From Flagellimonas sp. CMM7 (GTDB taxonomy: Bacteria; Bacteroidota; Bacteroidia; Flavobacteriales; Flavobacteriaceae): 64,000 nt of DNA. Made by a program: the position numbers and the translations under genes. The DNA is taken from contig NZ_CP090003.1 in the NCBI RefSeq assembly GCF_021390195.1, forward strand, positions 3,059,501-3,123,500. Reading direction: 5' to 3'. Below, piece by piece: positions 55,248 to 62,738 of this stretch. Under the pieces are notes generated by a model. The model was not told the DNA's origin. It was given only the letters and a program-made list of their open reading frames with translations, and did no database searches. How positions within the stretch are numbered: position 1 is the first letter of the stretch; every line of letters begins with the position of its first letter.

Positions 55248-55625
55248 ATGGATAACGGATACGAAAAGGAACAATTTACAACCATCAGTTTTAAAAGCTC
55301 AATAGCCAAAAAGTTTCGAGCATTTAGCAGGAAAATGGGAGCATCCAATTCGATGACTTTACTAATGATGTTGGACTTTTTTGAAACCAATAATCTTTCC
55401 CCAAAAGAGTCCATTGGTCCAACTGTCCATACGCTTGAAAATCTCATTAAAAAAAGGGTAAGTGCAGTCATAGCCATTTTAAGGGATATGGAAAAAAGCC
55501 AGACCCGACCCACGGTGGCCATGATGCAATCACTCTTTGAAGAGGCAGAGCCAAAAAATAAACCGCCAATGGTTGAAAAGAAAGTGCTATTTCAGGAAAA
55601 GAAAAACAACGAAAATCAATTATAA
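55248..55625 (+). CDS. BfmA/BtgA-family mobilization accessory protein
   Basis: This 125-residue small basic protein probably binds oriT and helps the relaxase nick. Features of the BfmA/BtgA family are FKSSIAKKFRAFSRKMGASN, MTLLMMLDFFETNNLSP, LENLIKKRVSAVIAILRDME and QTRPTVAMMQSLFEEAEP. The first half resembles a ribbon-helix-helix or antitoxin-like DNA-binding fold. The stop is 6 bp before the relaxase start. Confidence 0.88.
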   Translation: MDNGYEKEQFTTISFKSSIAKKFRAFSRKMGASNSMTLLMMLDFFETNNLSPKESIGPTVHTLENLIKKRVSAVIAILRDMEKSQTRPTVAMMQSLFEEAEPKNKPPMVEKKVLFQEKKNNENQL

Positions 55626-55631
55626 GTCAAA

Positions 55632-56660
55632 ATGTATATCACCATAACACCGCAAAAACTAGGAGGCTCCTATTCGCAAAGTGTCGCTGATTATGTGGAC
55701 TATCTCGAGAAAGAAAATCAGGGATTAGAGCAACAGGATATGGAACACTTTTTCAATCAATACGGAGATGAAATATCTGCTAAAGAAGTTATCAAAGAGA
55801 TTGACGGCAACACCGCAAAATTGAAAAAGACAGAACCCAAATTTTATTCCATAACGATAAACCCAAGCAAGTATGAATTGAAACAGTTACAAAACAACAG
55901 TAGCGATTTAAAGGTATATACCCGAGAGGTGATGAAAGACTATGTGGCATCATTTAACAGGGAAATTAATGGTAGACCCATTACCATTGATGATATAAAA
56001 TATTATGCGAAGATTGAACACCAACGCAATTTTAAAGGAACTGATTTTCAGGTAAAAGAAAACCAACCCTATGCTACTAAAATACTTCAGTTGAAACAAG
56101 ACATACGAAAAATTGAAAACGGAAAACTGGAAGGCAATATTTCAATACTAAAGAAAAGGATCAATCAACTTGAAAAAGAAGCTCCTCATCAACAAAATGG
56201 GAAGCGAATAGTTCAAGGAATGAAAAAAGAAGGTAACCAAAGCCATATCCATATTATCGTAAGCCGAAAAGATACTTCCAATTCGGTGAGCTTATCTCCA
56301 GGAAGTAAATACAAAGCTTCAGAAGTAATTATGAACGGGAAAAACGTCAAACGAGGTTTCGATAGGGATTCATTTTTTTCTCGAGCTGAAAAAACCTTTG
56401 ATAAGCAATTTGGGTGCAAGCGAAACTATGCAGAAACCTATCAAGCCAAAAAAGATTTCATAAAAAATCCCAAGCTGTATTTTTCGGCATTAATGGGATT
56501 GCCCACTACCGAAAAGGCGGCAGCTTTTAAAATCTTGGGCAAATCAGGAATACCAATGATAAACATTCCAACCAATAAAGCACAATTGGCCATTAAAGCA
56601 TTTAAACGACTTAAAAAAGGTGTAGATATTGCCATTAAATCAAGCTCTATTGGGATATGA
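55632..56660 (+). CDS. Relaxase/mobilization protein (DUF5712-like)
   Basis: The 342-residue protein probably nicks oriT and pilots the strand. The N-terminus (MYITITPQKLGGSYSQSV, VDYLEKENQG) and KFYSITINPSKYEL are typical of Bacteroidota DUF5712 mobilization proteins. QSHIHIIVSRKD supplies an HxH metal motif of the relaxase fold. YAKIEHQRNFKG and SPGSKYKASEV follow, with a basic C-terminus. The catalytic Tyr cannot be fixed by eye; YYAKIEH is one candidate. It overlaps the coupling-protein gene by 4 bp, so the three genes form one operon. Confidence 0.82.
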   Translation: MYITITPQKLGGSYSQSVADYVDYLEKENQGLEQQDMEHFFNQYGDEISAKEVIKEIDGNTAKLKKTEPKFYSITINPSKYELKQLQNNSSDLKVYTREVMKDYVASFNREINGRPITIDDIKYYAKIEHQRNFKGTDFQVKENQPYATKILQLKQDIRKIENGKLEGNISILKKRINQLEKEAPHQQNGKRIVQGMKKEGNQSHIHIIVSRKDTSNSVSLSPGSKYKASEVIMNGKNVKRGFDRDSFFSRAEKTFDKQFGCKRNYAETYQAKKDFIKNPKLYFSALMGLPTTEKAAAFKILGKSGIPMINIPTNKAQLAIKAFKRLKKGVDIAIKSSSIGI

Positions 56661-58099
56661 GTTGTTCAGTGGCACATATCATTTTGTATATCATTGCTCC
56701 AACACTGTTTTTATGTACAATACTTTATGTGTTTTTAAGTGCTTCAGGTAGTAAAGCGGACAAGAAATATCAAGTCCAATTCAAAATCAAATCAGGAACA
56801 TTTCAAATTGATAATATCAAACGTGGGGCTTCGGTAATCGGTTCTGCAGGTAGTGGAAAAACCGAAAGTGTGGTTTATAATTTTCTAAAGCATTTCAGCC
56901 AGTATTCCTTTTGTGGCGTTATCCACGACTACAAACATTTTGAACTCACCGAGATTGCATATCCTTTATTCAATGCAGCCAAAATTCCATTTTACATCAT
57001 CTCGTTTGATATTATATACCATCGTGTAAATCCCATTGCTCCGCGTTATATGATTAATGAGGAAAGTGTTAATGAAGTTTCCAGAGTCTTAATTGAAAAT
57101 TTACTGGAGCAAAAAGAATCAGGTAGCACGGGAACATCTAAATTTTTTACCGATGCTGCAGAAGGCTTGATTGCGGGAATGATATGGAAACTAAAAACCT
57201 CATATCCCAAGTATTGTACACTACCTCATTTAATAGCTATTTATCAACTTTTGGATACCGATAGCCTTATTGCTTTTCTGGAAAGTAATGTAACGGCTAG
57301 AGCCATGGCAGATGCTTTTATCAGTGGAAAAGACTCCGATAGACAGACTGCGGGTGTAAAAAGCACCTTGGCCAATGCGTTTAAAAAGATAAGTACACAA
57401 CGCATATTTATGGCACTATCTGCAGATGAAGTGCCATTAGATATCAATAGTCAGGAAAGACCAGGTGTAATTTCCGTGGTGAACAACCCCAAATACGAAT
57501 CCGCTTATTCTCCCATCATCGCCACCATAGTCCATAGTATTACCAAACAAATGAGTATACTAAATGCAAAACCTTCGTTTTTGATGATGGAAGAAGCTCC
57601 AACCATTCGATTATTGAATATGCACCGTATTCCTGCCACTTTACGGAGTTACAACATTGCCACAGTTTACGTGATGCAGGACAAAATTCAAAATGATATG
57701 ATGTATGGTGATAAAGCAAGTAAAGCGATTTTGAGCAATCTATCCTATCAATTCTTTGGAAAGGTCAACGACCCCGATACCGCAAAATACTATGAACGTT
57801 TTTTTGAACTCATAAAACAACCTACCAAAAGTATCAGTAAAAGTAGTGGGCTAAGTTTTGAGAGTCGAATCACCAAAGGAGAAAAGGAAGTGTCTAAACG
57901 TAGAGCCGATATCTTCTTCAGATTAAAACAAGGTGAGTTTATCACGTTCGCTGATGGTAAGGACAACAAAGTATGGTTCAGGATGCCAGTAATTGACAGG
58001 AAATTACCCAAAAATACTACCCAATTTGGTGAATTGGAATTGACCAATAATTTTGGTTTAGTTTATGAACAGGTTAAGTGTATATTCCAGAGGACATGA
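56657..58099 (+). CDS. Type IV coupling protein, TraG/VirD4-like ATPase
   Basis: The 480-residue ATPase would link the relaxosome to a type IV secretion channel. One N-terminal membrane segment is visible (IILYIIAPTLFLCTILYVFL, about 8-28). Walker A is GSAGSGKT (residues 62-69, Lys68) and Walker B is SFLMMEEAPTIRLL. The sensor-like QDKIQNDMMYG and the STLANAFKKI region match the family. It is shorter than conjugative TraG (over 600 aa) with only one obvious membrane span, as in mobilizable elements that borrow a channel. No other transfer genes lie in the window, consistent with a mobilizable element rather than a full ICE. Confidence 0.85.
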   Translation: MSCSVAHIILYIIAPTLFLCTILYVFLSASGSKADKKYQVQFKIKSGTFQIDNIKRGASVIGSAGSGKTESVVYNFLKHFSQYSFCGVIHDYKHFELTEIAYPLFNAAKIPFYIISFDIIYHRVNPIAPRYMINEESVNEVSRVLIENLLEQKESGSTGTSKFFTDAAEGLIAGMIWKLKTSYPKYCTLPHLIAIYQLLDTDSLIAFLESNVTARAMADAFISGKDSDRQTAGVKSTLANAFKKISTQRIFMALSADEVPLDINSQERPGVISVVNNPKYESAYSPIIATIVHSITKQMSILNAKPSFLMMEEAPTIRLLNMHRIPATLRSYNIATVYVMQDKIQNDMMYGDKASKAILSNLSYQFFGKVNDPDTAKYYERFFELIKQPTKSISKSSGLSFESRITKGEKEVSKRRADIFFRLKQGEFITFADGKDNKVWFRMPVIDRKLPKNTTQFGELELTNNFGLVYEQVKCIFQRT

Positions 58100-58154
58100 A
58101 AAAGGTTATTGAAAAACAATTAGTATTTAACTTGGGGGGGAATTCTTACTAAAA

Positions 58155-58556
58155 CTACTTTTGTAAGTCTTTTAAGATACCATCTTTATCACTCTTTAAC
58201 TTTTTAGCAAACTGTTTGGATTCTTCAGAAATATGATCTTCAAGATGTTCATTTCCCCATAAAATCATTTCTACTATTACAGGAGCTAAAGCTTTTCCTT
58301 TTTGCGTTAGTTTGTAGATATAAACTTTCTTATTTGTTGGGTGTTTATCCTTAGTGATGAGTTCCATACCCTCCATCTTCTTTAAGCGATCAGTCAACCT
58401 GGCTGTAGATATTTTCTCTTCTGCCATTGTAAAATCTTTGAATGTACGCTCTTTGTAATAAAGTAAATCTCTTGTTATAAGTAAAGTCCATTTATCACCA
58501 AATAATTCCAGACAGGAACTTATAGGGCAATCTGAACGAAAATCATTTTTAATCAT
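58155..58556 (-). CDS. HxlR-family winged-helix transcriptional regulator
   Basis: This 133-residue repressor/activator has the family start DCPISSCLELFGDKWTLLITRDLL. The recognition part follows as FKDFTMAEEKISTARLTDRLKKMEG and the beta-wing as KVYIYKLTQKGKALAP. The N-terminal Cys in CPIS and the second Cys in SSCLE could act as a redox or electrophile sensor, as in some HxlR/YodB-type proteins (inference). It is divergent from a hydrolase operon with 86 bp between starts, and two palindromic operators occupy that gap, so autoregulation together with control of the operon is likely. Confidence 0.92.
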   Translation of the reverse strand: MIKNDFRSDCPISSCLELFGDKWTLLITRDLLYYKERTFKDFTMAEEKISTARLTDRLKKMEGMELITKDKHPTNKKVYIYKLTQKGKALAPVIVEMILWGNEHLEDHISEESKQFAKKLKSDKDGILKDLQK

Positions 58557-58560
58557 TTCT

Positions 58561-58611
58561 TTACTTTCACTTCGAAAGTAATTATTATATTTACTTCCGT
58601 AATGAAAGTAA
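58561..58611. promoter_or_regulatory. Two palindromic HxlR operators 30 bp apart
   Basis: Site 1 (58561-58581) is TTACTTTC-N5-GAAAGTAA, a perfect 8-bp inverted repeat. Site 2 (58591-58611) is TTACTTCC-N5-GAAAGTAA, with one mismatched pair. Both have the same 5-bp spacer and the centres are exactly 30 bp apart, about three helical turns, so dimers would bind the same DNA face. Site 1 starts 5 bp from the regulator's ATG and site 2 ends 32 bp before the hydrolase ATG. Confidence 0.8.
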
Positions 58612-58642
58612 AATTAAGTTTTTTATCAAATAAAATATACAA

Positions 58643-59485
58643 ATGAGTGTTAAAAGTGACTATCGCTATTCGGGAACAAGAAAAATATCTGTAAGCGGAA
58701 TTGATTATACCTATAGAATTACTGGCGAGCAATCAGAAATCCCGTTAGTACTATTTAATCATCTAGCTGGGGTTTTGGACAATTGGGATCCAAGAGTAAT
58801 TAATGGCCTAGCGGAAAATCATATGGTCGTTACCTTCAATAATAAAGGAGTCGGTTCCTCAGGAGGCAATACCCCAAAGACACTTGAAGAAATGGGTGAT
58901 GATGCCATTGCTTTTATCAAGGCTCTTGGATTCAATAAAATTGACATGCTTGGTTTTTCTTTAGGAGGTGCCGTGGCTCAACACATAATACTAAAAGAAC
59001 CGAATCTTATTAGAAAATTAATTCTCGGAGGTACTGGTCCGAAAGGTGGCATTGGAATTAAAAACATTCCAAAACTCTGTTATCGAAAGCAACTAAAGAG
59101 CTTTATTACCTTCAAAGATGTTTTGACATATCTTTTTTTCACTACCACAGATAATGGGAAGAACGAGGCCAAAAAGTTCTTGAAAAGATTAAAAGAACGC
59201 AAGGAAAATCGAGATAAGGCCATTACCCTTAAATCCTTTCAAGCTCAATTAAAAGCAATTCATAAATATGGTACAGATACGCCGGATGATTTATCGGTTA
59301 TCACGCACCCTGTGCTCATTGCCAATGGAGAGGATGATTTAATGGTTCCTAGCGTTAATAGTGCGCATATGCACTTACAAATACCACATTCAAAGTTGGT
59401 ATTGTATAAGGATGCGGGTCATGGTGGAATATTCCAATACCACGAGGAATTCGTGCCCGAAGCCTTGAATTTTTTGAATGCTTAA
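58643..59485 (+). CDS. Alpha/beta hydrolase
   Basis: This 280-residue cytoplasmic hydrolase has the nucleophile elbow MLGFSLGGAVAQH with Ser106. The oxyanion region is LFNHLAGVLDNWDP, the acid Asp lies in LIANGEDDLMVPS and the catalytic His in KDAGHGGIFQYHEEF. The cap (about 140-205) is Lys-rich. It resembles the broad epoxide-hydrolase/3-oxoadipate-enol-lactonase-like group used in aromatic or ester catabolism; substrate unknown. It is the first gene of the HxlR-controlled operon. Confidence 0.85.
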   Translation: MSVKSDYRYSGTRKISVSGIDYTYRITGEQSEIPLVLFNHLAGVLDNWDPRVINGLAENHMVVTFNNKGVGSSGGNTPKTLEEMGDDAIAFIKALGFNKIDMLGFSLGGAVAQHIILKEPNLIRKLILGGTGPKGGIGIKNIPKLCYRKQLKSFITFKDVLTYLFFTTTDNGKNEAKKFLKRLKERKENRDKAITLKSFQAQLKAIHKYGTDTPDDLSVITHPVLIANGEDDLMVPSVNSAHMHLQIPHSKLVLYKDAGHGGIFQYHEEFVPEALNFLNA

Positions 59486-59548
59486 CTACCAACTAGTATA
59501 AAAAAACAAAACTCAATTACACTACCTGTACCAACAAAAGTTTATAAA

Positions 59549-60334
59549 ATGATTGAATATTCGAACACCAATGGCATTGCTACTATAGAAATAAACAATC
59601 CACCGCAAAATCGTTTGGTGGACGATTTATTAAACCAACTTGATGAGGCGTTAAATGACATTATGAGACGAAACGACACGCGCGTAGTATATCTAAAAGC
59701 TACTGGTGATAATTTTAGTTTCGGTGGGGATATCCTTCCATGGACAAGCATGACAGAAGAAGAAATCAATGGCCTACTTGCTAAAACACTCAAAACCACA
59801 AACACTCTTGAAAATTTACCCATTCCAGTCATATCAGCAATACAAGGAAATTGTTTGGGTGGCGGTTTTGAACTTGTCCTTAGGACCGATGTAATCTTGG
59901 CTGCAAAGAATGCAAAGTTTGGACATCCAGAAGCATCCATAGGGCTTTTTACTTTGCTGGGAGGTGTTCAAAGAGTAGCAGATCGTATAGGGCGGACACG
60001 AGCCATGCAATGGGCATTAACCTGTGAATTAATCGATGCGGATTATGCCGAGAGAATTGGATTGATCAATGAAGCAGTACCTGAAGATATATTATATAAA
60101 AGAGCTGAAGAATGGGTAGAAAAACTTGTTTCCACTTCTACATTAGCTCATGCAGATCATAAAAGACTACTTCGTAAATGGTCTGATTCAGGCGTGGAAG
60201 CCGCTGATAAATTAATGCCAGAGATTGCAGGAAAAATAATGTTGAGCAATGATGCACAAGGAGCCATAGCCTCTGCAATTCATGCTTTAAAAGAAGGTAA
60301 AGCACGACCCAAATTTCCTTTTAAGGGCAAGTAA
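59549..60334 (+). CDS. Enoyl-CoA hydratase/isomerase-family protein
   Basis: This 261-residue crotonase-fold protein has VYLKATGDNFSFGGDILPW for the first oxyanion-hole strand and AIQGNCLGGGFELVLRTDVILAA for the second. KFGHPEASIGLFTLLGGVQRVADRIG carries the second catalytic position. The Glu of the GGGFEL segment and the Glu in HPEASIG are the candidate catalytic acids. It would hydrate or isomerise a CoA-linked intermediate. No acyl-CoA synthetase or dehydrogenase is nearby, so the source of the CoA thioester is not visible. Confidence 0.88.
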   Translation: MIEYSNTNGIATIEINNPPQNRLVDDLLNQLDEALNDIMRRNDTRVVYLKATGDNFSFGGDILPWTSMTEEEINGLLAKTLKTTNTLENLPIPVISAIQGNCLGGGFELVLRTDVILAAKNAKFGHPEASIGLFTLLGGVQRVADRIGRTRAMQWALTCELIDADYAERIGLINEAVPEDILYKRAEEWVEKLVSTSTLAHADHKRLLRKWSDSGVEAADKLMPEIAGKIMLSNDAQGAIASAIHALKEGKARPKFPFKGK

Positions 60335-60362
60335 TCAAATTATTAATTAAAACTATAAAACA

Positions 60363-60833
60363 ATGAATGTAGATGTATCGGCAATCGAAAAAGAACTTCA
60401 CGATTGGTTTTTTATTACCTATTTCAACAATTGGGTCGGAGTTGGCTCAGGCGAAATAGACGAAGGTCCAGAATTTATACTAAAATACTGGGGAATGCCT
60501 CTTTTCGTTACCGCTGACGAACCCTCAATGTCAGGTTGGTTGCATGAAGGACAACAGGTTGTTGACTTTCTTGTAATGCAGCACAAGGAACTAAAAGCAA
60601 ATGGTTATACCCATACACATGTGCCGGAACAAATTATAAAAGTTTACAATCAGAATGGTGGAGCAATTGAAGTAATATGGTCAAGGAGAGCAGCGGATGA
60701 AACGGAAATACAACGATTTGCCGCCCATTTTGAAGTTGGTCGTACAGATGAAGGATGGAAAGTCTTTAGTATACAAGCTAGAAACACCAAAGTTGAAAAA
60801 GACAATGATACGCTGGATGGAGCATGGTCATAA
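60363..60833 (+). CDS. NTF2/SnoaL-like domain protein
   Basis: The 156-residue product looks like a single alpha+beta cone fold of the NTF2/SnoaL kind. It has an N-terminal helix (IEKELHDWFFITYFNNWVGV), EFILKYWGMPLFV, then paired strands ending AIEVIWSRRAADETEI and EGWKVFSIQARN. No signal peptide. Relatives act as small isomerases/dehydratases or as non-catalytic binding proteins, and the sequence does not decide. It sits between the hydratase and a hydrolase, 28 and 15 bp away, in the same operon. Confidence 0.7.
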   Translation: MNVDVSAIEKELHDWFFITYFNNWVGVGSGEIDEGPEFILKYWGMPLFVTADEPSMSGWLHEGQQVVDFLVMQHKELKANGYTHTHVPEQIIKVYNQNGGAIEVIWSRRAADETEIQRFAAHFEVGRTDEGWKVFSIQARNTKVEKDNDTLDGAWS

Positions 60834-60848
60834 TTCAATACTATAAGA

Positions 60849-61769
60849 ATGACAAAATTAAAATCTGAAGAGTTTCCACCCTTAGTTTTACCTGAAAACG
60901 TTAAACAGCAAAAAATTACTGTTTGGAGTCTAGGTGTAGCTTTAGACGCGGATATATATGTACCAAAAAATGTTGCCGTTAACCAGAAATTACCTGCTAT
61001 TGTTGCCTCTCATGGGTTAGGTGGAGATAAGCATACCGCAGAGCGGTACGCAGCAAAATTTGCTGCTTCGGGTATGATTGTGGTTTGTTTTACCCTTAAC
61101 TCATGGAAAGGTTCGCAAGGAATGTTAATTCCAGCAGAAGAGATGCCCGAATTTGATGAAAATGAAGAGGGCTATATGAAAGTTAAAATGGTCCGAGAAT
61201 TAGTTGATCCTATAGACTGGATTCAAAATATGCGTTCAGTTGTGGATTATCTTGAAGGTGAACCTAACGTTGATGCCGAAAGAATAGGGCTTTGGGGTTC
61301 TAGTTATGGCGGAGGCATTGCAGCAGGCCTTGCCTCAACGGACGAACGTATAAAAGTTCTTTCCCTGCAAGTACCAATGCTATTTAGGCCTAAGGGATTG
61401 TTCCCGATTTTCAAGAAGAGAGCTATACAAGTTGCGCGTGGAGAAGCACCGGGAATACCTCAAGGGACGGATGCATTCCCCTTTGAAAATACACCAAATT
61501 ATGGAACTCCACATTACGCAAGAATGTTACAGCATAGACCAGAAGAATATGTTAAGAGTATCGACATTCCTACATTAATAATAGATGCTGCTAATGAAGA
61601 AATGTTTAATACCAAGGAAAACGGAGAGGCGGCTCACAAAAAGCTAAAGGAAAAAGGCATTGAGACATATTATGAGATATTACCAGATATCAATCATTAT
61701 GGAATCTATTTCGATGGATTTGAAAGAGGAAGTCAATTGGCGCTGGATTGGTTTCTAAAACACCTTTAA
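60849..61769 (+). CDS. Alpha/beta hydrolase (dienelactone-hydrolase-like)
   Basis: The 306-residue protein has LPAIVASHGLGGDKHTAERYA for the oxyanion-hole His-Gly region and RIGLWGSSYGGGIAAGLAS with nucleophile Ser152. IPTLIIDAANEEMFN holds the acid region, where the usual Asp position reads Asn-Glu-Glu. ILPDINHYGIYFDGF carries the catalytic His. No signal peptide is visible. Its stop (TAA, 61767-61769) overlaps the ATG of the next hydrolase by one base. Confidence 0.82.
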   Translation: MTKLKSEEFPPLVLPENVKQQKITVWSLGVALDADIYVPKNVAVNQKLPAIVASHGLGGDKHTAERYAAKFAASGMIVVCFTLNSWKGSQGMLIPAEEMPEFDENEEGYMKVKMVRELVDPIDWIQNMRSVVDYLEGEPNVDAERIGLWGSSYGGGIAAGLASTDERIKVLSLQVPMLFRPKGLFPIFKKRAIQVARGEAPGIPQGTDAFPFENTPNYGTPHYARMLQHRPEEYVKSIDIPTLIIDAANEEMFNTKENGEAAHKKLKEKGIETYYEILPDINHYGIYFDGFERGSQLALDWFLKHL

Positions 61770-62698
61770 TGAAGATGGATTCCAAAATGTTACATCCAGA
61801 AATCCGTAAGGTTGTTCTTCGAACCCCTAGAATTCCATGGCACAGAAAATTGCTATTACCTATTTCAAAAGTGATGTATAATATAGGAGCCCGCACTGAA
61901 TTGGGTAAAGGCGTGGTTGTTTCAACTGAAATTATTAACGGGGTTGAAATACAGATTTTCTCACCGGAGCAACTAAAGCCGAAAGGTGCGGTTTTGTGGA
62001 TATTTGGAGGTGGCCATTTAGCTGGAAAACCAGAACATCTTAATGGAATCGCCACTAAAGTCGTCAACGAGTTATGCATGGAGGTAATAGCTCCAAAGTA
62101 CCGACTTTCACCTGAAAATCCATTTCCAGCCGATTTAGATGATTGTTTCGAAGCTTGGAACTGGTTGGTTGGTAATTCAATAAGAAGAGGTTATAATGAT
62201 AACAAACTTGCCATTGCAGGTAATAGTGCAGGTGGCGGAATAGCTGCAGCACTTGCACAAAGGATATTGGATTCTGGAGGCGTTCAACCTCAGGCCCAAT
62301 GCTTATTCTATCCCATGCTGGATGATAGGACAGCAATAGATCACTCTTTGGACAGAATCAATCATTTCCTTTGGAATAACAAAGCAAATTTTATGGCATG
62401 GGATGCCTATTTAGGAAATCATCATCCTGGGGATGTAAACATACCGAAATATGCAGCCGCTGCAAGAAGAAATAGTCTAAAAGGGTTGCCTCCAACTTGG
62501 ATAGGACATTGTGAGCTAGACTTATTTGCGAACGAATACGCAACATATGCCGAAAGATTGAGGAACGAAGGTGTGGTATGCCAAAGTTATTATGTGAAAG
62601 GAGTTCCCCATGCCTTTGAATTGTTCATTCCTAAAAGTGAAATGGCTGAAAAATTTGAATCCTCTGCTTTAACATTTTTAAAGGAATATATGAAGTGA
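61769..62698 (+). CDS. Alpha/beta hydrolase fold-3 esterase (HSL-like)
   Basis: The 309-residue product starts at ATG 61769, sharing a base with the previous stop; the TTG at 61748 lies inside that gene. Hormone-sensitive-lipase-like features are AVLWIFGGGHLAGKPEH (oxyanion loop, with GGGH in place of HGGG), PKYRLSPENPFPADLDDC and IAGNSAGGGIAAALAQ with nucleophile Ser153. The acid is in WIGHCELDLFANE and the His in VKGVPHAFELF. The usual N-terminal cap is present. It ends the hydrolase operon, 40 bp before a new outer-membrane-type gene. Confidence 0.88.
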   Translation: MKMDSKMLHPEIRKVVLRTPRIPWHRKLLLPISKVMYNIGARTELGKGVVVSTEIINGVEIQIFSPEQLKPKGAVLWIFGGGHLAGKPEHLNGIATKVVNELCMEVIAPKYRLSPENPFPADLDDCFEAWNWLVGNSIRRGYNDNKLAIAGNSAGGGIAAALAQRILDSGGVQPQAQCLFYPMLDDRTAIDHSLDRINHFLWNNKANFMAWDAYLGNHHPGDVNIPKYAAAARRNSLKGLPPTWIGHCELDLFANEYATYAERLRNEGVVCQSYYVKGVPHAFELFIPKSEMAEKFESSALTFLKEYMK

Positions 62699-62738
62699 AT
62701 AATCCATTTTTCGGATAAACGAAACCAACTAATCGAAA

